From Xylanimonas ulmi (GTDB lineage: Bacteria; Actinomycetota; Actinomycetes; Actinomycetales; Cellulomonadaceae): 64,000 nt of DNA. Below are positions 1-8,184 of the stretch, one piece after another; positions within the stretch are counted from its first letter, which is position 1; each line of letters starts with the position of its first letter. The stretch is taken from the NCBI RefSeq assembly GCF_004216535.1, contig NZ_SGWX01000001.1:3100001-3164000 (forward strand), read 5' to 3'. Made by a program: the position numbers and the translations under genes. The notes under the pieces were generated by a model that was not told the DNA's origin, made no database searches, and saw only the letters and a list, made by a program, of their open reading frames with translations.

Positions 1-1974
1 CTGTGCCGGGCTGGGCTGGTCGCCCGTGAGCACGATGCGCGTGCGAGTGCGCTCGAGCTCCGGGTCGGGCAGCGGAACCGCGGACAGGAGAGCTTGGGTG
101 TAGGGGTGACGCGGGGCGGTGAAGACCGCCTCCGTGTCGCCCTGCTCCACGACCTGGCCCAGGTACATGACCGCGACGCGCGCGGAGATGTGCCGGATGA
201 CCGACAGGTCGTGTGCCACAAAGAGGAACGCGACGCCGAGTTTCGCCTGCAGGTCCTCCAGCAGGTTGATGACGCCGGCCTGGATCGACACGTCGAGAGC
301 CGAGACGGGCTCGTCGAGCACCACCAGCCGCGGGCGCACGGCCAGGGCTCGCGCGATGGCGATGCGCTGACGCTGCCCGCCCGAGAACTGCGCCGGGAAG
401 CGGTCGACGTGGTCAGGGTTGAGCCCGACCAGGCGCATCAGCTCGGCGATGCGCTCGTTGATGCGCTCCTTGGACCAGCGGTGCACCATCAACGGCTCGG
501 CGAGGATGTCGTAGACCGGCAGGCGCGGGTCGAGCGAGCTCATCGGGTCCTGGAACACGATCTGCAGCTCGCGGCGCAGCGCGGCGCGCTCGGCGCGCGG
601 CAGGTGGTCGAGGTTCTTGCCGAGCACCGAGATCGTGCCGCCCTGCGGCACGGCGAGCTTCATGATCTCCAGCAGCGTCGTCGTCTTGCCCGACCCGGAC
701 TCGCCGACCAGCGCGAGCGTCTCGCCCTCGCGCACGTCGAACGTGACGCCGTCGACGGCCTTGACCGTGCCGACGCGGCGGCGCATGAGGCCGCCCTTGG
801 TCAGCGGGAAGTGCTTCTTGAGGTCGGTGACCTCAAGAACCGTGGCGCGCTCGGCGCGCGGGACGTCGGCCAGCGTCGAGGCGGCGGCCTCCTCGACGGA
901 GTAGACGTCGTCGTAGGTCAGGCCGCGCTCGGCGATCTCGTCGGCGCGCACGCACGCGGCGAGCTGGTCCTCGCGGCCGGCGACCCGCGCGAGCGGCGGC
1001 TCGGCGGTGCGGCAGCGGTCCTCTGCGAGCGGGCAGCGCGCCGCGAACGGGCACCCGACGGGCAGGTCGACGAGCGAGGGCGGGGAGCCCTGGATCGGCA
1101 CCAGACGGCGGTTCTCACCGCGGTCGGGCCGCGGCACCGCGCCCAGCAGGCCCATGGTGTACGGCATCGCGGGGCGCGCGTACAGGTCCAGGACCGGCGC
1201 CTTCTCCACGGGGCGGCCCGCGTACATGACCAGGACGTCGTCGGCGACGCCGGCGACCACCCCGAGGTCGTGGGTGATCATGACGACGGCGGCGCCCGTC
1301 TCACGCTGGGCCTTCTTGAGCACGTCGAGCACCTGGGCCTGGATGGTGACGTCCAGGGCCGTGGTGGGCTCGTCGGCGATGATCACGTCAGGGTCGTTCG
1401 CGATCGCGATGGCGATCATGACGCGCTGGCGCATGCCGCCCGAGAACTGGTGCGGGAACGACTTGAGGCGTTCGGCCGGGTTGGGGATGCCTACCAGGTC
1501 GAGCAGCTCGATCGAGCGCTCGCGCACCTGCTTGCGGCTCAGGTCCTGGTGCAGGTCGAGCGCCTCGGCGAGCTGGTCGCCGATCGAGAACACCGGGGTC
1601 AGGGCCGACAGCGGGTCCTGGAAGACCATCGCCATGTCGTTGCCGCGATGCTTGGACAGCTCGACCTCGGACAGGCCGAGCAGTTCGCGGCCCTTGAGCC
1701 GGATCGAACCGGTGGTGCGCGCGTTGCGGTCGAGCAGGCCCATGACGGCGAGCGACGTGACCGACTTTCCGGACCCGGACTCGCCGACGATGCCGAGCGT
1801 GCGCCCGGGCAGCAGGTCGAAGGAGACTCCGCGCACCGCACGGACCGTCCCGGCCTCTGAGGCGAAGCTGACGTGCAGGTCCCGCACCGACAGCACCGCC
1901 TCGGACGCCGCGCCCAGGGGGTCGAGGATGTGCCGGTTCGCCGTCGCCGCGTCGGCGACCGCGTCCTGCCTCAT
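1..1974 (-). CDS. Dipeptide/oligopeptide ABC transporter, fused double ATP-binding protein (3' end outside window)
   Basis: Energises the peptide permeases encoded just upstream. One open frame from ATG at 1974 runs through 658 codons to the window edge. Two ABC ATPase domains are visible. The first has Walker A GESGSGKS, signature FSGGMRQRV and Walker B VIIADEP, followed by the Cys-containing OppD-type tail CPFAARCPL. The second has GESGSGKT, FSGGQRQRI and LVVLDEP. It therefore corresponds to DppD and DppF joined in one polypeptide, an arrangement common in actinobacteria. The start lies 14 nt after the stop of the upstream permease, so it is last of at least three co-transcribed genes. No stop codon is reached in the window; only the end of the second OppF-type tail is missing. 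Confidence 0.93.
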   Translation of the reverse strand, partial: MRQDAVADAATANRHILDPLGAASEAVLSVRDLHVSFASEAGTVRAVRGVSFDLLPGRTLGIVGESGSGKSVTSLAVMGLLDRNARTTGSIRLKGRELLGLSEVELSKHRGNDMAMVFQDPLSALTPVFSIGDQLAEALDLHQDLSRKQVRERSIELLDLVGIPNPAERLKSFPHQFSGGMRQRVMIAIAIANDPDVIIADEPTTALDVTIQAQVLDVLKKAQRETGAAVVMITHDLGVVAGVADDVLVMYAGRPVEKAPVLDLYARPAMPYTMGLLGAVPRPDRGENRRLVPIQGSPPSLVDLPVGCPFAARCPLAEDRCRTAEPPLARVAGREDQLAACVRADEIAERGLTYDDVYSVEEAAASTLADVPRAERATVLEVTDLKKHFPLTKGGLMRRRVGTVKAVDGVTFDVREGETLALVGESGSGKTTTLLEIMKLAVPQGGTISVLGKNLDHLPRAERAALRRELQIVFQDPMSSLDPRLPVYDILAEPLMVHRWSKERINERIAELMRLVGLNPDHVDRFPAQFSGGQRQRIAIARALAVRPRLVVLDEPVSALDVSIQAGVINLLEDLQAKLGVAFLFVAHDLSVIRHISARVAVMYLGQVVEQGDTEAVFTAPRHPYTQALLSAVPLPDPELERTRTRIVLTGDQPSPAQ

Positions 1975-1988
1975 CACGCCTTGCCGCT

Positions 1989-2927
1989 TCACGCCTTGCC
2001 TCCCGAGCGCGAGTAGGGGTCGATGGCGTCGCGCAGGCCGTCACCGATGAGCTGCATCGAGTAGGTCAGGGCGACCAGGAAGACCGACGGCGCGATCAGC
2101 ACCCACGGCGAGGTCAGCACGACCGACTGCCCGGCCTGCAGGATCGTGCCGAGCGACGTGTCGGGCGCCTTGACGCCCAGCCCGAGGAACGACAGCGCCG
2201 TCTCGGAGTTGACCGCGCCGACGACGCCCAGCACCGTCTGGATGATGAGCACCGAGCCCAGGTTGGGCACCAGGTGCCGCCGGATGATCGTGAACGACCG
2301 CACGCCCATGTAGCGCGCCGCGTGCACGTAGTCGAGCTCGCGCAGCGACAGGGTCAGCGTGCGCAGCACACGCGCGTATCCGATCCACCCGAACGCCGTC
2401 AGCGCCAGCGTCAGCGTCAGCCAGCCGCCCGTGCCCGATGCGCTGCGCGTGATCATCGCGATGAGCAGGAACGAGGGGATGACCAGCAGCATGTCGAGGA
2501 TCCACATGCCGACGCGCTCGACCCAGCCCTCGAAGAACGCGATGGTGGTGCCGATCAGCGCCGCGACGAACGTGATCGCGACCGACGACAGGATGCCGAT
2601 GAGCAGCGACCGGCCCAGCCCCCGGGCCACGAGCGCGAAGACGTCGGAGCCGCCGGTCGTGGTGCCGAACCAGTGCTCGGCGCTGGGCGCCTGGGCGAGC
2701 GCGAGGAAGTCGGGCTCGTCGAAGCGCCACTGCCCGATCATCGGGCCGAAGACGGCGAAGAGGATGAGCAGCGCCAGCAGCACCAGGCCGGCGACGGCCG
2801 AGCGCCGTCGGGCGAAACGCCGCGCGATGAGCGCGAAGCGGCCGGTGCGGCGCAGTCCGCCGCCTTGTTCGTCCGCGACGACCTCTGCGGCCGTGGCGGC
2901 GGTGACGACGAGTTCTGAGTTCGCCAT
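1989..2927 (-). CDS. Peptide ABC transporter permease, DppC/OppC type
   Basis: Membrane subunit of a dipeptide/oligopeptide importer. The 312-residue product has the OppC-type N-terminal extension (about 30 cytoplasmic residues, then a first membrane helix near residues 40-65) and a BPD_transp_1 domain from about residue 100. The EAA-loop region near residue 200 reads HAARYMGVRSFTIIRRHLVPN, the site that contacts the ATPase. It follows the DppB-like gene by 9 nt and precedes the fused ATPase by 14 nt. No substrate-binding protein is encoded in this part of the operon, so ligand preference cannot be read from the window. Confidence 0.93.
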   Translation of the reverse strand: MANSELVVTAATAAEVVADEQGGGLRRTGRFALIARRFARRRSAVAGLVLLALLILFAVFGPMIGQWRFDEPDFLALAQAPSAEHWFGTTTGGSDVFALVARGLGRSLLIGILSSVAITFVAALIGTTIAFFEGWVERVGMWILDMLLVIPSFLLIAMITRSASGTGGWLTLTLALTAFGWIGYARVLRTLTLSLRELDYVHAARYMGVRSFTIIRRHLVPNLGSVLIIQTVLGVVGAVNSETALSFLGLGVKAPDTSLGTILQAGQSVVLTSPWVLIAPSVFLVALTYSMQLIGDGLRDAIDPYSRSGGKA

Positions 2928-2936
2928 GGCTCCCCC

Positions 2937-3920
2937 TCAGCTGATCCGCACGCGCGGGTCGAGCCACGACACGGCGACGTCGGCGGCCAGTGCGCCGACG
3001 AGCGTGCACGCGCCGCCGAAGGCCGCGATCGCGACGGAGCCGTTGATGTCGTTCTGCACGAGCGTTGTGATGAAGTACTTGCCCAGGCCGTTGATCGCGA
3101 ACATCGTCTCGGTGATGACCGCGCCCGTGAACACGCCCGCGATCGAGAACGCGACCATGACCGTCGTCGGGATGAGCGAGGTGCGCAGCGCGTGCTTGCG
3201 GATCGCGACGTTGAGCGGCAGGCCCTTGGCGCGGGCCGTGCGCACGTAGTCGGCGTTCATCGTGTCGAGCAGGTAGGTGCGCTGGGTCAGGTGGTAGGTG
3301 ACGGCGGTGATGACCGTCAGCACGATGGTGGGCAAGATCAGGTGCTGGCCCAGGTCACTGAGCTTGAGCAACCAGTTGTTCCCGTCGTAGCTGTGCAACC
3401 CCGTGACGTAGAAGAGGCGGAAGCCGAGCGCCTTGTTGAGGTAGATCGCCCCGATCACGACGAACAGCGCGAGCACCGCCGTCGGCACCACCAGGAAGAA
3501 CGTCGAGATGCCGCCGAACACGCGGTCCTGCCACTGGTACTGGCGGATCGCGGTGTGCACGCCGAGGCCGACGCCGATGACGATGCCAAGCACCGTGGCG
3601 AGCGTGACGAGCTGGACCGAGGCGCCGATGCGGGTCGCGATGGCGCCGGCCACGGGCTCCTGGGTGGGGCTCAGGCCCCAGTTCCAGTGCAGCACGATAT
3701 TGGTCAGCCACGTCCAGTACCGCTCCAGGAGCGGCGTCTGGTCGTTGATGTTCGCCGCGGTGAGCGAGGCGTTGATCGACGCCATCGGCGGGCGGGGGTT
3801 GCGCGCAAGGTAGTTCGAGCGCGGATCCATGAAGAACGACGCCAGAAAGTACGTGAGCGACGTCGCGAGGAACAGCATCACGACGTAGTTGAGGACGCGA
3901 CGCGCGAGGAACCGCACCAT
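2937..3920 (-). CDS. Peptide ABC transporter permease, DppB/OppB type
   Basis: First gene of the visible peptide-transporter operon; 327 residues. The N-terminus (MVRFLARRVLNYVVMLFLAT) is the standard OppB start, with a long extracytoplasmic loop at about residues 30-95 and six predicted helices. The EAA loop near residue 225 reads DYVRTARAKGLPLNVAIRKH. It probably forms a heterodimer with the DppC-like neighbour. The upstream 290 bp is divergent from a DMT transporter and contains the direct repeat TTAACCGTCTGTTAAC at 4001-4014, which could be part of its promoter, but no hexamers are convincing. Confidence 0.93.
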   Translation of the reverse strand: MVRFLARRVLNYVVMLFLATSLTYFLASFFMDPRSNYLARNPRPPMASINASLTAANINDQTPLLERYWTWLTNIVLHWNWGLSPTQEPVAGAIATRIGASVQLVTLATVLGIVIGVGLGVHTAIRQYQWQDRVFGGISTFFLVVPTAVLALFVVIGAIYLNKALGFRLFYVTGLHSYDGNNWLLKLSDLGQHLILPTIVLTVITAVTYHLTQRTYLLDTMNADYVRTARAKGLPLNVAIRKHALRTSLIPTTVMVAFSIAGVFTGAVITETMFAINGLGKYFITTLVQNDINGSVAIAAFGGACTLVGALAADVAVSWLDPRVRIS

Positions 3921-4199
3921 CAGGCGCTCCGCCCAAGGACCTGGTCACACCGGGGCATTCCAACCTCTGTCTGGCTCTTGGGGGCTTGATGAGCCGCCGC
4001 TTAACCGTCTGTTAACAAACCGAACGAATCGGCGCGAGCAACTTACGCCCGACACGGGTGCGCCTTGAACCACGCTCGGCGCACAGGGCGCCACCGCGGA
4101 CGTCTCAATGGGTGGGAAATCGGCGTCATTGCTGGCCAAACACGAGATGACCCACTATGTTGCGATTCGGTCACGATGTCCTCGATGGGCGTCGCTTTC

Positions 4200-4205
4200 T
4201 AGACT
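4200..4205 (+). promoter_or_regulatory. -10 element (TAGACT) for leaderless DMT transporter mRNA
   Basis: TAGACT ends six bases before the ATG at 4212. A TANNNT hexamer at this distance is the usual arrangement of leaderless actinobacterial transcripts, and there is no Shine-Dalgarno sequence. No good -35 element is visible. Confidence 0.5.
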
Positions 4206-4211
4206 CCGGTC

Positions 4212-5246
4212 ATGGCTGATGACCCGACGTCCCGGCGGAGCACCGCTGCGCGCGAGCGACCACCGGTGCTCGGCGTCACCCTCGCCGTCCTCGCAGGGGT
4301 CGGCGCGGCCACCCAATCACGCGTCAACGGCACGCTCGCGGACCGCATCGGCTCGGGCTTCGAGGCGGCCGTCATCTCGTTCGGCTCCGGCCTGCTCGTG
4401 CTCACGCTCGCGCTCGCGCTGTGGCCCGGCGCCCGCGCCGCGCTGCGGCGCGTGGTCCGTGGCCTGCGCGGCGAGCCCGGCGCCGGCCACGGTCTGGGCG
4501 GCGTGGCGCCGCGACTGCGCTGGTGGGAGTGTGTGGGCGGCGCGGCGGGCGGGTTCTTCGTCGCGACCCAGGGCCTGACCGTCGGGACGCTCGGCGTCGC
4601 GGTGTTCATCGTCGCGATCGTGGCCGGTCAGTCGGTCAGCTCGCTCGTCGTGGACCGCCTCGGCCTCGGCCCCGGGGGCGTGCGCCTGATCACCGTGGGC
4701 CGCGCGCTCGGTCCGGTGCTCACCGTGGCCGCGGTCGCGGTCTCGGTGTCGGGCTCGCTGAGCGCGCCGGGAGCCCTCGGGCTCGCGCTGCTGCCCCTGC
4801 TGGCGGGCGCGGGCTCCTCGTGGCAGCAGGCGGTCAACGGACGTGTGCGGGCCGTGGCGAGCGACGCCCCCGGCGGCGCGGCGCCCGGCGTCTGCGCGGC
4901 GACGTTCCTCAACTTCCTCGTCGGCACGGCCGTGCTCGCGGTCGCGCTCGTCATCTCGCTCCTCGTCCAGGGCCCCCCGCGCGGCACGCTCCCGTCCGAG
5001 CCGTGGCTCTACGCCGGCGGGGTCCTGGGCATCGCGTTCATCGCGATCTCGGCGGCGATCGTGCACCGCATCGGCGTGCTGCTGCTGGGCCTGGGCATGA
5101 TCGCGGGCCAGGTCGTCGGCGCCCTGCTGCTCGACGTCGTCACCCCGGGCGTCGACCCGCCGGGACCGGCGACCTATATCGGGGCGGTCCTCACGCTCGT
5201 CGCCGTCGCGGCGCCCGCGCTGCTCCACCGGCGCCCCGCGCCCTGA
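4212..5246 (+). CDS. DMT-superfamily transporter, tandem DUF606/YdcZ type
   Basis: Predicted inner-membrane exporter of unknown substrate. The 344-residue protein consists of two repeats of the DUF606 (YdcZ) unit. Repeat one begins after about 20 residues and has the family hallmark QSRVNGTL near residue 38. Repeat two has WQQAVNGRVR near residue 205 and a similar run of helices, about ten in all. The fused tandem form is typical of actinobacteria, whereas single-unit proteins act as pairs elsewhere. The start is supported by the leaderless -10 element. It is divergent from the peptide transporter and not obviously linked to it. Confidence 0.85.
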   Translation: MADDPTSRRSTAARERPPVLGVTLAVLAGVGAATQSRVNGTLADRIGSGFEAAVISFGSGLLVLTLALALWPGARAALRRVVRGLRGEPGAGHGLGGVAPRLRWWECVGGAAGGFFVATQGLTVGTLGVAVFIVAIVAGQSVSSLVVDRLGLGPGGVRLITVGRALGPVLTVAAVAVSVSGSLSAPGALGLALLPLLAGAGSSWQQAVNGRVRAVASDAPGGAAPGVCAATFLNFLVGTAVLAVALVISLLVQGPPRGTLPSEPWLYAGGVLGIAFIAISAAIVHRIGVLLLGLGMIAGQVVGALLLDVVTPGVDPPGPATYIGAVLTLVAVAAPALLHRRPAP

Positions 5247-5330
5247 GCAGGTGGCGAGTCGCGCTGAGAATCGCTCTGAGGTTCGCGATGGGGGTCGCGC
5301 TGGAGCCGAGCGCGGTGGCACGGTGGGCGC

Positions 5331-5945
5331 ATGACGCCACGCCTCGACCCGAAGCACGCTCTGCAGGACTACCTCCAACGCGCCCGCGACGCGCTCGTGT
5401 GGAAGGCCGAGGGCCTGTCCGAGCGTGACCTGCGCCTGCCGCGCACCGCGACCGGCACCAACCTGCTCGGGCTGATCAAGCACTGCGTCGCCGTCGAGGT
5501 GGGCTACCTCGGCTACACCTTCGACCGGCCCTGGCCCGACCTCGACGAGATTCCCTGGCTGCGATCCTGGGTCGACCCGAAGACGCCCGAGATCGCCGAG
5601 GAGGACCTGTACGCCACCCGCGACGAGTCGGCCGCGTGGCTCATCGACCTGTACCGCCGCGCCTGGGCGCACGGCGACGCCACCATCGCCGCGCTCGACC
5701 TCGACTCCCCCGGCCGCGTGCCGTGGTGGCCCGCCGAGCGCGCCGACGTCGACCTCCACCTCGTGCTGGTCCACCTGCTCGCCGAGCTGCACCGCCACGC
5801 CGGGCACGCCGACATCGTGCGCGAGGGCGTCGACGGCCAGGCCGGGGTGGGCAAGGCGCACTCCAACCTGTGGACAGCCGAGGACGACCGGCCCGCCTAC
5901 GTCGCGCGGCTGCGCGAGATCGCCGAGGGGTTCCCGGCGCAGTGA
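5331..5945 (+). CDS. DinB-like / DUF664 family protein
   Basis: The 204-residue protein begins with the DUF664 signature (LQDYLQRARDALVWKAEGL, then TNLLGLIKHCVAVEVGYLGY). The His near residue 50, one near residue 147 in HLVLVHLLAEL, and HRHAGHADI near residue 160 are likely metal ligands of the four-helix DinB/YfiT fold. Actinobacterial members of this superfamily include mycothiol-dependent transferases, but the substrate cannot be deduced. The closing part (NLWTAEDDRPAYVARL) also fits the family. It stands alone between the DMT exporter and the RidA-like gene. Confidence 0.85.
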   Translation: MTPRLDPKHALQDYLQRARDALVWKAEGLSERDLRLPRTATGTNLLGLIKHCVAVEVGYLGYTFDRPWPDLDEIPWLRSWVDPKTPEIAEEDLYATRDESAAWLIDLYRRAWAHGDATIAALDLDSPGRVPWWPAERADVDLHLVLVHLLAELHRHAGHADIVREGVDGQAGVGKAHSNLWTAEDDRPAYVARLREIAEGFPAQ

Positions 5946-6031
5946 GGTGCGCGTTCGTGCGGCGCGGCGCACGCGTGCGCAATACCGTCATGTGAGATGG
6001 CCTGCGATCCGTCCCGGCATGGAGGTCCCTC

Positions 6032-6415
6032 GTGATCGAACGCGTCGATCCCGCGTCGCTCTATCACAGCCCCGCGTTCGCGCAGGGCTCGATCGCCCCA
6101 TCAGGCCGCACGCTGTACGTGAGCGGTCAGAACGGCGTCGACGCCCGCGGGGCCATGGCCAGCGGCGTCGTCGCCCAGGTCGCCCAGGCGATCGCGAACG
6201 TCCGCGCGGTGCTCGCGGCGGCCGGGGCCACGCCCGACGACGTCGTCAAGCTCACCATCTACCTGGACCAGCGCGTCACCCCGCGCGAGGCGTACGACGC
6301 GGCCGTCGAGGCGTGGGGGGCACGGCGCACAGCGGTCACCGCGCTCCTGGTCGCCGGGCTCGCCGTGCCGGGCGCGCTCGTCGAGATCGAGGCCGTCGCG
6401 TCGCTGCCGGACTGA
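6032..6415 (+). CDS. RidA/YjgF/YER057c/UK114 family protein
   Basis: Predicted imine/enamine deaminase-like protein that clears reactive intermediates of amino acid metabolism. The 127-residue length is standard. The N-terminal strand LYVSGQNGVDARG and the C-terminal PGALVEIEAVA match the Rid fold. An Arg-Arg pair (GARRTAVTALL) lies near residue 99, but the family's catalytic Arg normally sits further along, beside the VEIE strand, where this protein has LAVPGA. It may therefore be a divergent Rid subfamily rather than RidA proper. Confidence 0.85.
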   Translation: MIERVDPASLYHSPAFAQGSIAPSGRTLYVSGQNGVDARGAMASGVVAQVAQAIANVRAVLAAAGATPDDVVKLTIYLDQRVTPREAYDAAVEAWGARRTAVTALLVAGLAVPGALVEIEAVASLPD

Positions 6416-6499
6416 CGCCGCCGGCCCTGCCCCCCGCCGGCCCTGCCCCCCGCCGGCCCTGCGCCCGCCGGCCCTGCGCGCGCCGACGCCGTCGCGCCG

Positions 6500-6905
6500 C
6501 TACGCCACGAAGAGGCAGAACGGGTGCCCGGCCGGGTCGGCGAGCACCCGCAGGGGCTCGGCGGCATCGTCCGACTGATCGAACAGCAGCGCCCAGCGCG
6601 ATCGCCCGCTCGGTCTGCTCGTCGAGCGCGGCGACGTCGGGCACGGTGGAGTCGAGGTGGAGTTGCTGCGGCACGTCGGGCGCGGGCCACGTGGACCTCG
6701 CCAGCGCGTCGACCTGCTGGAACGCGAGTTGTGGCCCGGCCGGGTTGCGCAGCACGAGCCAGTCCGCGTCGTCGTCACGGCCCTCGGGCGGGGGCTCATC
6801 GCCCGCGCGGTACTCCAGACCGAACAGCCGTCGGTAGAACTCGGCGAGCCCGCGCACGTCGGTCGTGTCGAGCACCACCTGCGCGATCAGCGGATAGCGG
6901 GTCAT
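6500..6905 (-). pseudogene. VOC/glyoxalase-like gene with a frameshift
   Basis: From the ATG at 6905 the frame reads a normal vicinal-oxygen-chelate fold (LIAQVVLDTTDVRGLAEFYR, then LHLDSTVPDVAALDEQTERA) up to about 6590. There the reading must change frame to continue into LLFDQSDDAAEPLRVLADPA and GHPFCLFVA before the TAG at 6500-6502. Either two bases are missing or one is added around GGGCGCTGCTG. Without the correction the product loses its last VOC strand pair. This may be a true inactivating mutation or a sequencing error. The gene diverges from rlmC. Confidence 0.75.
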
Positions 6906-6947
6906 CGTGGCCTCCTGCCCGCCCACGGTATCGGCGAGAATGGCTCG

Positions 6948-8174
6948 GTGCAGTGCCACCACTTCGACGCCGGGCGCTGCCGCTCGTGCACGCTGCTCGA
7001 CGTCGCCTACCCGACGCAGGTGGCCGACAAGGAGCGGCACGTGCGCGACCTGCTCGCCCCCGTGCTGGGCGCCCGCGCGCGTGACGTCGCGTGGCTGGCG
7101 CCTGTGACGAGCGCCGAGGGCGGGTTCCGCAACAAGGCCAAGATGGTGGTCACGGGCAGCGTCGAGCACCCGGTCATCGGCATCCTCGGGGCGCTGCCCT
7201 CGGGCGAGGCGGGCGGCGTCGACCTGACCGACTGCCCGCTCTACCCGCCCACGCTGCAGGCGGCGTTCGGTCCGCTGGCCGAGCTCGTCACCCGCGCGCG
7301 GCTGCAGCCCTACGACCTGACGCCGGCACGCGGGCGCGTCACACCGCGCGACGCCGCCCGACGCGGCGAGCTCAAGCACCTGCTGGTCACGGTCTCGCCC
7401 GCGGGCGAGCTGATGGTGCGCCTGGTGCTGCGCTCGCAGGAGCCGGTCGCGCGGGTGCGCAAGCACCTGCCGTGGCTGCGCGAGGCGCTGCCGAGTCTGG
7501 CGGTGCTCAGCGTCAACCTCCAGCCCGAGCACAAGGCCGTGCTGGAGGGCGAGCGCGAGATCGTGCTGACCGAGCGCGAGACCCTGCCCATGACGCTGCC
7601 GGGCGCGGCGGGCGAGTTGACCCTGCACCTGCGCACGCAGTCGTTCTTCCAGACCAACACCGCCGTCGCCGCCGCGCTGTACCGCCAGGCGCGCGCATGG
7701 GTCGACGACGCGGCGCCCGCGAGCCTGTGGGACCTGTACTGCGGCGTCGGCGGGTTCGCGCTGACGTGCGCGGCGCCCGGACGGCAGGTCATGGGCGTCG
7801 AGCTCAGCGCCGAGGCGGTGGCGAGCGCCGAGCTCACGCGCGCCGAGCTCGGCGCGTCGCCCGAGGGGGCCGCGGCGATGGCCGGGGTGCGGTTCGCCGC
7901 GGGCGACGCGACGGCGTACGCGCTCGCCGCCGCGCCGGGCGACGCGCCCGAGCTCGTCATCGTCAACCCGCCCCGGCGCGGGGTCGGGCCCGAGCTGGCG
8001 GACTGGCTGGAGGCGTCGTCGGCGCGCTGGGTGCTCTATTCGAGCTGCAACGCCGTGACGCTCGCGCGGGACCTGGAGCGCATGCCCTCGCTGCGGCCCG
8101 AGCGAGCCCGGCTGCTCGACATGTTCCCGCAGACCCGCCACTACGAGGTGCTCACGCTCCTGACCCGCGGGTAG
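6948..8174 (+). CDS. rlmC: 23S rRNA (uracil-C5)-methyltransferase, RlmC/RumB-like
   Basis: SAM-dependent m5U methyltransferase acting on 23S rRNA. I place the start at GTG 6948, which begins directly with the [4Fe-4S] cluster motif CHHFDAGRCRSC (Cys 3, 9, 12); a further Cys lies in DLTDCPLYPP near residue 95. The SAM-binding loop DLYCGVGGFAL is near residue 265, and the catalytic motif SSCNAVTLARDL is near residue 365. The 408-residue length agrees with the RlmC/RlmD family. RlmC is preferred over RlmD because there is no N-terminal TRAM domain. It is divergent from the broken VOC gene. Confidence 0.85.
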   Translation: MQCHHFDAGRCRSCTLLDVAYPTQVADKERHVRDLLAPVLGARARDVAWLAPVTSAEGGFRNKAKMVVTGSVEHPVIGILGALPSGEAGGVDLTDCPLYPPTLQAAFGPLAELVTRARLQPYDLTPARGRVTPRDAARRGELKHLLVTVSPAGELMVRLVLRSQEPVARVRKHLPWLREALPSLAVLSVNLQPEHKAVLEGEREIVLTERETLPMTLPGAAGELTLHLRTQSFFQTNTAVAAALYRQARAWVDDAAPASLWDLYCGVGGFALTCAAPGRQVMGVELSAEAVASAELTRAELGASPEGAAAMAGVRFAAGDATAYALAAAPGDAPELVIVNPPRRGVGPELADWLEASSARWVLYSSCNAVTLARDLERMPSLRPERARLLDMFPQTRHYEVLTLLTRG

Positions 8175-8184
8175 CCCGCGATCC

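Noticed and set aside
94-1860. A 588-codon plus-strand frame at the left edge
   Set aside because: Antisense of the double ABC ATPase, which reads cleanly with all motifs on the minus strand.
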